From Ignelater luminosus (Eukaryota > Arthropoda > Insecta > Coleoptera > Elateridae): a stretch of DNA of 64,000 nt. The notes beneath the pieces were generated by a model. It did not search any database, was not told the DNA's origin, and saw only the letters and a program-made list of their open reading frames with translations. The position numbers and the translations under genes were made by a program. Positions 1 to 10,751 of the stretch are shown piece by piece; within the stretch, counting starts at the first letter, position 1, and each line of letters begins with the position of its first letter. Location: NCBI GenBank assembly GCA_011009095.1, contig VTPC01000965.1:1-64000 (forward strand). Reading direction: 5' to 3'.

Positions 1-460
1 ACCCATTCCAACCACCACACTGTTCTCACTGGGTTTTCCGTGGTTTCCCCAGTGGTTAAGGCAAATGCCGGAACAGTTTTGCACTTCCACGGCACACTAC
101 CTACACCTAGACACTCACACATCACTACTCCAACACATACACACTCTCACACTTCTCACCACACAATTCCAACACCTGTTCTGAAAAGAACCGTCGCGTC
201 GAACTCCTCGTCGTCTCTGTGTGACGGCTCGCTGGCCGTCCTTGGGCACCACCACCGACGGGGATTATGGAGGACCTGCTTCCGGCCCGCACCACCATCG
301 CCACCAGACCATCATCACCGTGGACTGCGGGCGTGCGGACTGCTTGGTACCCGACATGATGGCGTGCACGACAGGAGTTATTCCACCATTTTTCCAATTC
401 ACCAGCCATAGAGAAATTAAGTTTTCTAAATGGCAGCCACCTACGGTGGCATTTATTCAT
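1..460 (+). mobile_element. Fragment of an LTR-retrotransposon 3' region
   Basis: No intact reading frame. GC and CpG content is clearly higher than in the DNA to the right. The part from about 320 to 455 resembles the reverse complement of about 37565-37710. Both share a GACTGCTTGGT..CC.GA block followed by a small hairpin of form GCCACC-N3-GGTGGC (436-450 here). The shared block lies downstream of a serine/proline-rich open frame in the second copy, which suggests the 3' end of pol or the region before a 3' LTR. That placement is inference; the pairwise similarity is seen directly. The fragment ends near 460 against an oppositely oriented gag, so two elements abut here. Confidence 0.4.
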
Positions 461-1145
461 TGAGCCTCCTCATTATCGCTGGCGTCATTCATCAAGTAAA
501 CTGTTTTGGCTCTACAGACTTTAGCAAAGTGGTTTAGTCTATTGCATCTCACATCGCTTGCCTATTGTCGGACACTTATTATACTAAGTTTGCACGAGCA
601 GCAGATACATTTTTTTTCACTTTTGAGCAACCGATTCCTTATCTGCCTGCAGGCTTTTATTATCTTTAAACTTAACCTTATTAACTGCATTAACTTCAGA
701 TGTACTTGCATTACTCATTTTATGAACTTGTTTTGATGCCTATTCGTCAGCTCTGCAAATATCTATGTACATTGCCAAGGTCAACTTAAGTACTTGTTTG
801 TAATCATTTCTCTCTTAGAGATTGTTTCTGATTCCTTCTACCGCTAATTAAAGACTCAGTTAAAGTACCAAATTCACAATACTTTGCTTTCGTTGTTAGG
901 TCAGTAATATAATCATCAGTGGATTGCATTTCACTTTGTGAACAGGAAAATAATAAATGTCGTAAGTACGTTTCATTTTTGTAAGGCATGAAAGCATCAA
1001 GAATTGTTTCCACAGTTGGAACTTGATCCAAATTTGGCAGGGAGCTGTCTTCCTTAGGTTCCAATTGCCATTCAAGCCACTTTCCCCGTGCTTCAACTGG
1101 ATTACTGCCTGGCTCAAACGGCTTCGGAGGTTTGAGATTGGACAT
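461..1145 (-). pseudogene. Ty3/gypsy gag remnant with CCHC zinc knuckle
   Basis: Read on the minus strand from 1145. The start, MSNLKPPKPFEPGSNPVEA, and the later segment AKYCEFGTLTESLI have the pattern of insect Ty3/gypsy Gag (a FEPxGNPxEAW..W start, then ..CEFG.L.DSLI). Gag assembles the retrotransposon particle and binds its RNA. The protein is shorter than usual between residues 30 and 45, so an internal deletion is likely. Downstream the frame is broken by stops, but at about 550-500 a knuckle segment CNRLNHFAKVC followed by an acidic tail ending in NEEAQ is readable. That is the usual join towards the protease. No protease or RT follows, because the fragment stops at the junction near 460. 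Confidence 0.75.
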
Positions 1146-1363
1146 TATTGTTTAATTGTGGGTTTTATGTTCACACAACAGGTGTGTTTTCTTCAATTTT
1201 TTCGTTTTAGTGATTAATTATAAGGGAAAGATACCGCCACTATGTAACATGAGCGAGTCAGAACTGTCCTTTTATTATTTTTATACATACATTGAATCAT
1301 ATAGTACATCGAATATAACTACCTACATCTACATTACAGTTAGAGTAATTGCTATACTCTTGA

Positions 1364-2162
1364 CTAACTGAAACTTAAATCTACACATTCTTCTACCCAG
1401 CGGGCCGAGGTCTTCTTCTTAATGTGCCACTCATATTGGAGATTGGATATCATCAAGGTTATCCTAATTTTATTTACAGCTAATCTAAACAGCTCGTTTG
1501 TGGTGCAGCCAAACCATTCTCTCAAATTTCGCTTCCAAGTCATTCTTCTACGGCCTGGATTTCTTCCTCCTTCAATTTTTCTCTGCATTATGTTCTGCCT
1601 GTATTTTTGTCCTCTCATTAAGTGGCCCAAGTATTCAAGGTTTCTTCTTTTTATAGTCAGCATGATTTCTGATTCTTTCCCTATTTGATGTATTAATTCT
1701 ATATTTGTCACCCTGCCAACCTTATCTTTAGTATCCGACGGTAACACCCACATTTCAGAACTTTCAATATTTTTTATGTTGTTCTGTTTGAGAGTCCACG
1801 CTTCAACGCTAAACACGTAGTTTTTCAACATTCTTAATCGCAGGAGCATATTTATGTCACGGTTGCAGAAAAACTTTTTCATTTTTATGAAAGTGGCTCT
1901 GGCAATTTCGTTACGTCTTTTTATTTCATTGTTTTGATCACCTCTTCCGTTAATTACAGCTTCTAGATACTTGTAATTTGTTACTTTTTCGATTTGAGCA
2001 CCATTTATACTAATATAGGTAGGACTAATTGCATTCTAACAACCATATATTTAGTTTTCTTGACCTTGATTTTTATCCCATAGAGTATTCATATTTTTCA
2101 GTAAACGCTGTAAGTTCTCTGATGTTTTTGCCAATAAGACAGTATCGTCCACGTATCGAATA
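1364..2162 (-). pseudogene. RTE reverse transcriptase, YVDD motif to C-terminus
   Basis: This is the continuation of the RT after the mariner. The catalytic box reads YVDD (2155-2144), where most relatives have YADD. It is followed by a DTVLLAKTSENLQ block, with breaks, and a readable 172-residue C-terminal frame (1882-1364) containing AWTLKQNNIKNIESSEMWVL, then RRNLEYLGHLMRG and a basic GGRNPGRRRMTWKRNLREW stretch. These are typical of the region after the RT core in insect RTE-type elements. The last residues are probably past the true stop. Confidence 0.8.
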
Positions 2163-2164
2163 CC

Positions 2165-2191
2165 AGGTGTATACCTATGAAATGAGACTTT
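2165..2191 (+). repeat. mariner left terminal inverted repeat
   Basis: A 27-bp arm starting AGGTGTATACC and ending GAGACTTT. It is a perfect inverted match to 3418-3444 and is the transposase binding site by family analogy. Confidence 0.95.
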
Positions 2192-2333
2192 CAGCTATTA
2201 GACCACAGATGTCGCTAGGAGTATTTTTAAACTGTCCCAAATGTCTTATTTTTTTCGTCTGTCATCTGTCAACAATATTCAATTCATTGTTTGTGATGTT
2301 TCATACAACAACGCATTTTTTTCGCTCTTAAAA

Positions 2334-3373
2334 ATGTCGAATTTCGTGCCTTCAAACTACGATTTGCGGACATCGTTGATTTTCTGTTATCAATTGAAGA
2401 AAAACGCTTCTCAAGCTCATCAAATGCTTATAGAAGCTTACGGTGGACATGCTCTAAGCAGAGCACAGTGCTTCAGGTGGTTTGAAAAATTCCGAAGTGG
2501 TGATTTTAGCGTGGAGAACGAGGAACGTGGCCGGCCACCGAAAAAGTTTGAGGACACCGAATTGCAAGCATTGTTGAATGAAGATGATGGTCAAACGCAA
2601 GAAATGATGGCAGAGCAGTTGGGAGTGACCCAAAAAACCATTTGCAAACGTTTGAAAGACATGGGCATGATTTTAAAGGTCGGAAGATGGGTGCCGCATG
2701 AACTGACTGAAAGGCAGCAAGAGAACCGAAAAACCACTTGTGAAATGCTGCTCTCCCGGTTCAAAAGGAAGTCTTTTTTGCATCGAATCGTTACGGGTGA
2801 TGAAAACTGGGTGTATTTCTCCAATCCCAAGCGTAAACGATCGTATGGTCCGCCCGGCCACAAGCCAAAATCAACGGCCAAACCAAATCGCTTCGGCCGC
2901 AAGGCAATGCTGTGTGTTTTCTGGGATCAGCATGGTATGATTTGGTACGAGCTATTAAAACCAGGTGAAACAGTTGACGGTGCACGCTACCAACGACAAT
3001 TGGCCGATTTGAACAGCGCTATACACCGAAAACGCCCAGAATATGCCGATCGGCGTCACAAAGTAATTTTTCTTGATGACAATGCACCACCACATCGAAC
3101 AAGAGCGACCCGGGAATTGGTGGACCGTACGATTGGGAACCGCTGGTGCATGCGGCTTACTCACCAGACTTGGCGCCTTCCGATTATCATTTGTTTGCAT
3201 CGATGGGCCACGCACTTTCCGAGCAGCGCTTCAATTCTCACGAAGAAGCCAAAAAATGGCTCGATGATTGGTTTGCGGCCAAAGACGGCCAATTTTTTTG
3301 GCGCGGCATTCACAAATTGCCTGAGAGATGGGTAAAATGTGTCGCTAGCGATGGCTATTATTTTGAAGATTAA
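2334..3373 (+). pseudogene. mariner transposase with one frameshift
   Basis: The start MSNFVPSNYDLRT at 2334 is chosen over the upstream in-frame Met at 2241, because it matches the family N-terminus and gives about 345 residues, the usual size. It has an N-terminal helix-turn-helix DNA-binding part, then WVPHEL, VTGDENW (first catalytic Asp, near residue 156) and VIFLDDNAPPHR (second Asp). The frame then slips at about 3131-3138. The rest continues in another frame with YSPDLAPSDYHLFASMGHAL (third Asp, the D34D spacing of mariners) and HKLPERWVKCVASDGYY, stopping at 3373. A small indel is the only obvious lesion, which suggests a young insertion. Overall similarity is to the Mos1 (mauritiana) type. 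Confidence 0.93.
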
Positions 3374-3417
3374 ATTTGTAACCATTTTTTGTTAATAAAC
3401 GTTTAAAATTGAAAAAA

Positions 3418-3444
3418 AAAGTCTCATTTCATAGGTATACACCT
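3418..3444 (-). repeat. mariner right terminal inverted repeat
   Basis: Perfect inverted copy of 2165-2191. It is preceded by an A-run inside the element and followed by TATG and the TA duplication (3448-3449). Confidence 0.95.
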
Positions 3445-3447
3445 ATG

Positions 3448-3980
3448 TATTATTTATAACCTCTCCGTTGACTACTATTCCTTCGTTTGCTCGTAAGAGG
3501 GCTTCTTGACAAATATTTTCACTACAAACATTAAACAGGAATGGCGACAAGATGCATCTTTGTCGCACTTCTCGTCGTATTTCTACTTCTTGTGATATCT
3601 GATCTTCTATTTTTACATTAGCTTTTTCATTCCAATATAAATTCAGAATTATTCGTAGATCTTTATTGTCAGTGTTCTTACCTTCTGGAATGTCTTTAAG
3701 GTCATCATGGCGTACTCTGTCAAACGCCTTCTCGAAATCTGTGAAGCGGGCGTGTATTTCCTGATTTATATCTAGGCATCTCTGTGTAAGTACATTTAAC
3801 GCAAAAAGAGCTTCTCTAGTTCCTAATCTTCTTCTGAATCCCATCTGCGTATCGCTAATGTCGTTTTCCAATTTCTGGTATATTCGTTTATGGATGACCC
3901 TAAGAAATACCTTTAATAGATGGCTCATTAATGATATAGTTCGATGGTCCGAACATTTCTTTGTATTAACTGTTTTGGGT
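3448..3980 (-). pseudogene. RTE reverse transcriptase, fingers and palm part
   Basis: Minus-strand RT segment. It shows the order expected for RTE-type RT: an HRTISLMSHLLKVFLRVIHKRI block, TQMGFRRRLGTREALFALN, a DFEKAFDRVRHD block (the first catalytic aspartate region), then RREVRQRCILSPFLFN, which corresponds to the usual VRQGC.LSP.LFN with Gly changed to Arg. The frame runs into the mariner end at 3447. Its last host codons read GEVINN and continue directly into I-R-Y-V-D-D at 2161-2144 when the mariner and one TA are left out. The enzyme would copy the element RNA at the chromosomal nick. This copy is inactive. Confidence 0.85.
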
Positions 3981-4169
3981 ATCGTAACAAACGTATACAG
4001 AAGCCATTATGCGTTATATATCATTCTGTAGGAATCCAATCAGGTCCATTTGCCTTTCTGGTCTTGGCATTTTTTATCGCGAGTTCTAATTCTTCCTTTA
4101 GGATTTCGGGTCCAGTTTCACCACTTATTATCTAAAAGATGTTGTTTCTATCGTCTTCAAATAAGTCTC

Positions 4170-4790
4170 TTATGTATATTCAGTCCATTTCTCAATTTTG
4201 TTTTCTAAATCTACAATAATCTTTCCCTCTTTTTGATTTTTGCTTTGGGTTCCTGTTATCTCCTTCACTTTTCTGCGCATATTAAATGTGCCATACTTTC
4301 TCTCAAAATTTTCCATCGTTTCACATTGTTCTTTAATCCACGATTCTTTGATTTGCTTTATTCTTCGTTTTATTTTTCTATGTATTTTTCTGTATTTTCC
4401 CACGTGATTTTTTATTTTTTGCGTTTCGTCTATTAGCTCTAATATATTTTGTGTCATCCACACCTTATTTCTGTTGGTAGTCTTGGTTAGATGTTTCTCA
4501 CCTGCTGTTTTTGTTGTTGTATTAATGAAATTTAATTTTTCATTTACATTGTTTGTGCTGCGAATTTGGGTCTCTGCTCTACTAAGGTTGTTGTTTATTT
4601 CTTCCTCGACTATTTGTCGTAGGTGTTCATTTTTTATTTTGTTTAGATCTAATGTTGAACTGATTGGTTTTCTTATTTTGTTTGGCCTCGTTTTGATCAC
4701 AGAAACCACAGGGTTGTTATCGGAAGCAATATCAGCTCCAGGGTAAGTCTTGGTGCTTTTAAGGGCGTTACGGTACCTCTTTGTCAACAT
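4170..4790 (-). pseudogene. RTE endonuclease C-terminus and linker
   Basis: A 206-residue minus-strand open frame. Near its N-terminus it has TYPGADIASDNNPVV. This matches the end of the apurinic-like endonuclease domain of RTE-type insect elements, where a SDH..V motif closes the active site; here the usual His is Asn (SDN). That change would affect a catalytic residue and fits a dead copy. The remainder is lysine-rich and helical (..KIHRKIKRRIKQIKESWI.., ..ERKYGTFNMRRKVKEI..), the linker that normally precedes the RT. The frame then shifts before the RT segment at 3928. The N-terminal endonuclease half is not recognisable upstream. Confidence 0.7.
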
Positions 4791-5164
4791 AATGTAGTAG
4801 TTTGTCTTTCCCTACCGGATCTCGGTATCCGATTTCCGTGATCAGTAAGATTCTGTACTTGCATTTTGCCATGATGATTATTACAAGGGGTACTCCCCGA
4901 ATCTTTAATGCAGTGGTTCCCTGTTGCCTTGTGCATCCTTATACCGTTGACTAATTACATAGTTCTTCCGCCTTTGAGGTCCATTTCTCGGCCTCAGGAC
5001 AAACGAGTGCCGGCTGTTCCACCCGAAGCTGTTGTCTGTTAAGTGGTGACTGCTTATATCGACAGTCATTCGGTCCCTACTCGCTTTTGCCACGTAATTA
5101 GTGCCCACCTTCTACCGCGTGGAGGTACAAGTTCGAATTTTTCCTTTCTCAATACCTCCGGAGC

Positions 5165-7955
5165 TTTAGAAGACCGAGTTGGTCTGATGTTATTTCTGAT
5201 TTTTTGAAGTTTACAGTTTAATTATCTTAGGATTTGGAATAATTTTTCCACATTGTAAACGTTTTGGGTGCATTGCAATGATGGTAATCGAATTTCTAAA
5301 ATTTGTTATTTAAGCCCTTCACGTATCACATTACCTAAACATTGTTTTGTACGACACACACTATCAATCATAACCCACTTCCAATACATTTTATAGGTTG
5401 CAATTATAGGAGACCTAATTCATTGGTTTCCGTAATCCACAACACTCTCTAGGTTTAAGGGGTACCCATACCATAGGGATACTCTTGATAGTTTTGACGC
5501 CTAGTTAGCATGGAGCATCGTATATGATCCATCAGTTCTTTGATTTCAAGATTGTTCGTTTATTATAAAAAATATAAGAAAGCAGTAAAAAAAGGAACTT
5601 TTGGATTTTTCAGTGATTTAAAAAATAATTCTCAGAGATAGCTACTTTCATCAAATTTAAAACGACCACTACCGAACAAGTTTGATGGTATAGATCGGTT
5701 TGAATGTACATAACAAGCTTTTACTTCGAGTATAAGTGTATAGAACAACATACCGGAAATAAAACGTTAGTTTTTTCCTTGAGTTCGATTTTCCAGAGCA
5801 CTTTTTAAGTTACTAGTTTAGTTTTTTGTTACTCACTTAAATAATCAGTCTTCGTAATTACATAACTTCCGTTTGATTCGGTTATTTTGTTAACTTCATT
5901 AATTTGTTTTTGTTTTGATTTTTTTAATTACCTTGAAATGTTCGACTTTCTAGGTCTGATATATGTAACGTGATGTGATTTTTTGATCTGTCTATTTTTA
6001 TTCTTGTTTTTTTCTTTTAGTTCCTATTATGCTTATGTGCTGCAGAGTATCAGTTTTATTTTTTTATTCATCAGAAATATCACAGTTATTATAGACGCTT
6101 CGGAAAAATCCTTGCAATAAGTACTGAAACCTTTTACTTAATGCAAACATTCCCACTTCATTACCTTTAAGTGCTTTTTCTAATGCAAATGGAGATCTTA
6201 AAAAAGGATAGGTTGATTTACTGCTAGGAATTATCCAAAATTACTTTTAAAGGAGAAACTTTTAAATATTGTTTTTTAAGTTTCTTCCTGATTTTTATTT
6301 GAACTTTCTTCTATATGTTATTACAATTTTAAACATTCTATATAGAAGATGATGAATTTGCAAAATTATTACCTAGTTAATTGTTTATGCATACAGTGTT
6401 CACATTTAATTAATTACTCGCTTATACTTGAAACTACATTTATATGCATATTTAAGCGGCTTTACTTTGCGAAATAAAACCTTAGTTTGTTTGAAAACAA
6501 TACCCTAATGAATTATTAAAAATACAAGTTATTCTTTTAAATTGTAATAACATCCCACTTATGATCCATCGAAATATCATTAACAATTAAAATAACTAAA
6601 TTAAAAATAATAAATCCCATTTCACCACCTACTATAATATTTACTAGAACGTGGGCAAACGTACCTAGGTTAAATTACAATGTCTCGTGGCCTTGTTACA
6701 TTTCAGAGACGACTTGCATAATCATCATAAATTAAATACCACCATCTAAGAAGCATTTAGAAGATTAGAACTTGTAATTTGCGTCGTAGTTGCGCACAAT
6801 AATGCACAGGAGCTAAATTTAACAAATAGAGTTCAAGTTGTTTATCATGCAAATGGAGGAATTATTTTATTAAACGGCTTATTTGTTGTAATACATATCT
6901 CACAATACCAACAATTGCACACACATTAAAGGATTAAACATTATTGAATTAATCTAAATTTAGAATAAGAAACTCCCAAGGACGGGACGTTATACTTTTA
7001 ATGTACCAAATTTCCGGTTAATTCTTACTTTTTAAACGTATACAGCCATTAACACCATATTAAACGTAAATAACAAGGGAAATCCTCAATGAAAGGAGCA
7101 AAACAAGGATGGTTGCAGTCTGCAGAGTTAAGGCACTATGTTAAAGGCTCGTGCATGAAAAAGAAATGGAAACGTTATTTTGTAATAAAACTTTAACTGG
7201 CACGTCCTGTGGTTTGGAGTAAGAAATCTTCACCGTAGATTAGTTGCTCAGAAATTCATTGTGTTAGCTAAGTTATTCAAGCGTTTCGGGTAACTATGAT
7301 TTGTTACGGTTAGTTTTTCTTTAGGTGGTTTTTTTTAAATGCGATTATTCCATACTATCAAGGACTCTTGCATATACATGTTACAATTACAATATTAAAA
7401 AGTATTCACAAGAAATATTTTAAAAGAGAAATTAAAGGAGAATTTGTTAAAATTTTCCTATAAAAATTTTTTTTTATTTTATTAGGAAAGAAAGAATGTA
7501 TCAAAGCCATTCAAAGAAATAAACAAATCTACAACAGCTCAAAATAATGCTTTGAAGAATTTTCTTAAACAAATTCATCTAATTTACAAGGTCAACTTTT
7601 TGTCTAGACCTCCTACAGAATTCACTTTGGTAGCTATTCTCACGAATTGGACATTTTTCATGCGAAATGCAATTAGGCTACACGGTGAGAGGCACTCAAA
7701 AAGTCGATTAGGAATAAGAATTAAGATTGTGTAGACCTTTGTATATTAATCTTCTTAAAGAAGAGTTTTAAAAGAAAGAGTTGAAATTGAAATGTTATTG
7801 ATATAAAAAACATCAATTCAGTTTGGAAGCTTTTATGGTAAATGGAAAACCTGAAAAGGCCGTTCCGTATTTATCAGAAGACTCTAACGTCCAACAGAAT
7901 TCCTCTTCAACTGAAACAAGGAGAAAACCAGAACCCAATCTTCTCTAAAGCCTCA
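5165..7955. other. AT-rich DNA without recognisable genes
   Basis: Only short open frames occur (for example 60 codons at 7552-7734), with no domain signature or splice context. There are many A/T runs and no convincing tandem repeats. I see no feature I can support. Confidence 0.5.
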
Positions 7956-7959
7956 CATT

Positions 7960-9240
7960 TTTATCAGTTGTAGTAAATAGATGCTTCCAGTTCATCTTCC
8001 TGAGGTAAACAGAGTGGTTTGTTAATGTCAGCACGTCCTTTCGCCAAACCTGACAAGAAGTCGTTTGCTAGAGTAAAGAAGGATTACCAAACCATAAAAC
8101 ACAAAAGGTAAACCAATCTAAAATGTCCAAAGACAGTTATACCCTTGGAGATGAAGGTAAGACTTAACAAACGAAACTAACATCCATACAGGAATTCAAT
8201 TCGGTAGCACAATGTACAAGAAGTGTCATAGACGTAAACAGAAACAATTTAGAACTTAATTTAGTTAACGTAACCACCAAAGCGTGTTATGCTCAGAAAA
8301 TAGTTACCTTGGAGCTTTCTAAAGAGTCTAAGCAGTCTTTGAAATGTAATAAATCAAAGGCGACACGATTTCATTACAGCTGTGGAAAATTGAATGTTAC
8401 CAAGTCTTCTTGTTTTAAATGCTTGCTTCTGTCTCTGAAGATTTGGCCCGCTGGATTTCGGAAAATAGACTTAAACTTGTTCGAACGTTAGTTCATTTAT
8501 TTGATCGACTAAACATCGTGTTTAACATTTTAATAAAATGCGGTTCGTGGTTGCTTGTTTGTACTTCATGAAAAGATCTAGATCGCCTTCAATGACTGAT
8601 TCTGTATCACAAATCATAAGTTCTTATGAAAAAGTCAGGAAGAAATCTTTTTTTGGCGCAAAGGATAAAGTGGCTTAAGATAAACAACAACTTTTCAAAG
8701 GTTTAAAAAATATTCTCTTTCTAAAAGATTTTTTTATGGAAACAGAAACGAGGCCAAAGGTCGCACTTTTCTAAATTTATAAAATTTCTATAATTGTAGG
8801 ACGATCTAAGCCTCTATCTGTGATGAAAACGACTACGGATGACAACCGCTAAGAAATTTTTGAGTCAAACTGAAAACCTAAACACTTTTTACTATTTTCA
8901 TTACTACAATGCTGAATCTTCATCCTGATCATGGTACGCCAAAGAACGAAGCTTTATTGTTCTTTGCTATCAAATATTCTGCAATTTTTGAGCTAACAGG
9001 AAGTTGTCACGGTTGTCTCGATTACTGAGTCACAGATTTTTATGTGTTTATAAGATAAGCAAAGCTGATTCCTCATGATTTGCAAGAATTCTGCGAGTCG
9101 TTCGTTCTTGTTAACTCGTACCGTTATGGCGCGCTTGCTTAACTTAAATATACAAATTCATATCGGAAGAACAATTAAAATAAAAGTAACTTCATTACAC
9201 ACCCCTTCTAGAGAAAAGCGTACAGTGCTTTTTGGAACTC
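7960..9240 (+). repeat. Copy 1 of an unclassified ~1.3-kb dispersed repeat
   Basis: This stretch is colinear with 51230-52560. Shared blocks include a CCTTTCGC..ACCCTGACAA region (8037 and 51290), AGACAGTT.T.CCCTTGGAGAT (8132), a GAAATGTAAT block (8340), ATTACAGCTGTGG (8376), TCGGAAAATAGAC (8458), a CTAAGAAATTTTTGA block (8850), CCAAAGAACGAAG (8938) and TTCTTTG.TATCAAA (8970). One frame reads RFHYSCGK.NVTKSSCFKC, which resembles the second knuckle of the gypsy element at 18-21 kb (RFCFSCGKPDVTK..CPKC). The repeat may therefore derive from an LTR-element gag, but no protease or RT is visible. Both copies have stops throughout. Confidence 0.6.
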
Positions 9241-9790
9241 ACTTACAAATTCACTAAAACAAAACTAAACACTATCACTAGCACGCACTGGTTTCTTCAC
9301 GGAACTTGCCGTTCTGGTTGAGTTACGGCTTGCTGGAGCAGGGGTAGGACGTGGAGTGGGTCTCCAAATGGTCACAGCGGAAGCAAAACAGGCGGCTCTT
9401 CTCCTTACACTTCCAGCGGCGGTGTCGATTCTTGATACCTCCGTGTCTGGATTCAACAGCTGTTCCACGAGGTGGAAGATGCCTGGATGAAGTAGCAAAA
9501 TTTCAACTTGGATTCCTAGCGACTACAACCCTTGGTTGACTTGGCAACCTCAAGTCCAGATGGTGGATCGCAGCTGGAGGTAGCTGGCTTATCCTCGGCG
9601 ATCTGGATAAACATTTCTTGCAAGGATGACGATGGCGGAGGACTCTGCTGATATTGAATCGGCGAACTCCCAGTCATCGGTTGTCTGCGCCTTCCCGGTA
9701 GGTTCGATGACTTGGTACTGGTTCTCTTAGCCCACGCTCTAGCGTTGTTCGATGTCTAGGTTTAATCAACGGTGCGACAGTCAGGTAGGA

Positions 9791-10162
9791 TTATTTCACG
9801 CGCTTACACTCTAAAGCGAGGAAACTCGACGGTTCTCCATCGGTTCCCGATCGATCGAAGTGGAGGCTCAGGTTGGATAGGAAAGCCATCTCCAAAATAA
9901 TTTCGTGCGCCAGTGTCGTCATGTAATGCACGAGATTGAATCTCTCGCAATCAAGAACCTTGATTCGGGCCTGGAATGCCTTAGTCACTTGGGCATATTC
10001 CTGGTTTGTAACGGTGGCACTTTTGAACCTGGACGGACCGCTGTAGTTCTTCAGTAAACGAACAACTTTGTCTCCCGCGAAAGTTGCAACGGAACCGGCG
10101 TCTACTAAAGCCCTAAACTGGCGTCCATTAAAGCCAACAAGAACGAAGGGTCTGGTGTCCAC
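9791..10162 (-). pseudogene. Retropepsin-like aspartic protease of a gypsy element
   Basis: A 123-residue minus-strand frame starting at an arbitrary Met. RPFVLVGFNGRQFRALVDAGS is the start of a retroviral-type protease: a beta-strand pair, then the catalytic triplet. The triplet is D-A-G where the family has D-S-G or D-T-G, a change expected to harm catalysis. A flap-like strand and an EIILEMAFLSNLSLHFD segment follow; the latter corresponds to the I.G.DFL....D end of gypsy proteases. The enzyme would process Gag-Pol. Upstream frames are broken, so this is a remnant. Confidence 0.75.
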
Positions 10163-10219
10163 TACATCGAAGGCGGCGGCTGAGGAGCCGACTTCAGGTT
10201 AAGCCCCTTAGTTGCTGGC

Positions 10220-10262
10220 ATTTACAGTCGACGGACTTAGCACCTCTTTCCCCGCAGCGGGA
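10220..10262 (-). pseudogene. Degenerate CCHC zinc knuckle
   Basis: The minus-strand reading CSRCGERGAKSVDC keeps the spacing of CX2CX4HX4C, but the His position is Ala. It sits between the capsid segment and the protease, where a nucleocapsid knuckle belongs. Zinc binding would be lost. Confidence 0.5.
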
Positions 10263-10751
10263 ACAAAACACGATCGATCGGTTCTAGAATCGGTTTGGAG
10301 ATGTCCACTTTGGCAGCATATCTAACTGCCGATGGTCTTGGCACCGGCGGTCCAGTACTTGGCCTGCTCACCGTACTTGGTTGGGTATTTCTGGTTGTCG
10401 ATGCTTAGGACAGGCTTGCTAGTTCTGGCCTACCCTGGTTCCGTACCATAGGCGGCTAGTTCACTTTTGTTTCCAGTTGGGTTGGCTTAGTCGTGATCGT
10501 AGTTGATTCATAATTTCGCGGAATCGGGGCTACAAGCTTTGCCTCATGCTTCGATCTCAGCTGAGGATGAAGCTCTTCGTATTCCCGTAGAGGAAATACC
10601 ATATTGTACAGTACAGGCGATATTCCGGTAACAGATTGCGATGAAGCCAGAACAATCTACGGAGTATAGAGTTTGCATATCAACAATGTATTCCATAGCC
10701 GACTTGTTCTCGCGCTGGGCGCGCCTGCTAATTTCGGCTTTTGGGTTGATT

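Larger units (their letters stand above)
2163..3447 (+). mobile_element. mariner element, mauritiana subfamily, near full length
   Basis: A 1,285-bp element. The left end begins CCAGGTGTATACC (2163) and the right end finishes GGTATACACCTATG (3447). The inner 27 bp of the two ends (2165-2191 and 3418-3444) are perfect inverted repeats; only the outermost 2-3 bases differ. A TA target duplication lies at 2161-2162 and 3448-3449. One transposase frame with a single frameshift fills the interior. The ends resemble the CAGGTGTAC-type termini of Mos1, in agreement with the protein. It is inserted in the RT of an RTE-like element in the opposite orientation. Confidence 0.95.
1364..5160 (-). mobile_element. 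RTE-like non-LTR retrotransposon, split by a mariner
   Basis: A minus-strand element containing, in order, an endonuclease C-terminus and linker (about 4790-4170), the RT fingers/palm (about 3980-3448), the YVDD motif and the C-terminal RT region (2162-1364). It is interrupted by the mariner at 2163-3447. The stretch 4800-5160 is a non-open 5' portion with GC-richer patches. Part of it (about 4870-4930) resembles the 5' flank of the second RTE-like element (27640-27700), with a shared CATGATGATTA...AATG.AGTGGTT.CC.TTGCCTT pattern. This type encodes a single endonuclease-RT polyprotein and moves by target-primed reverse transcription. Several frameshifts show that this copy is inactive. The 3' end lies near or just beyond 1364; no poly(A) tail was identified. 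Confidence 0.75.

Noticed and set aside
125..460. 111-codon minus-strand and 123-codon plus-strand frames at the window start
   Set aside because: Composition and repeat similarity to 37.6-38 kb indicate transposon-derived noncoding or degraded sequence; no conserved domain on either strand.
2591..2902. Minus-strand frames inside the mariner
   Set aside because: They are shadows of the transposase on the opposite strand.
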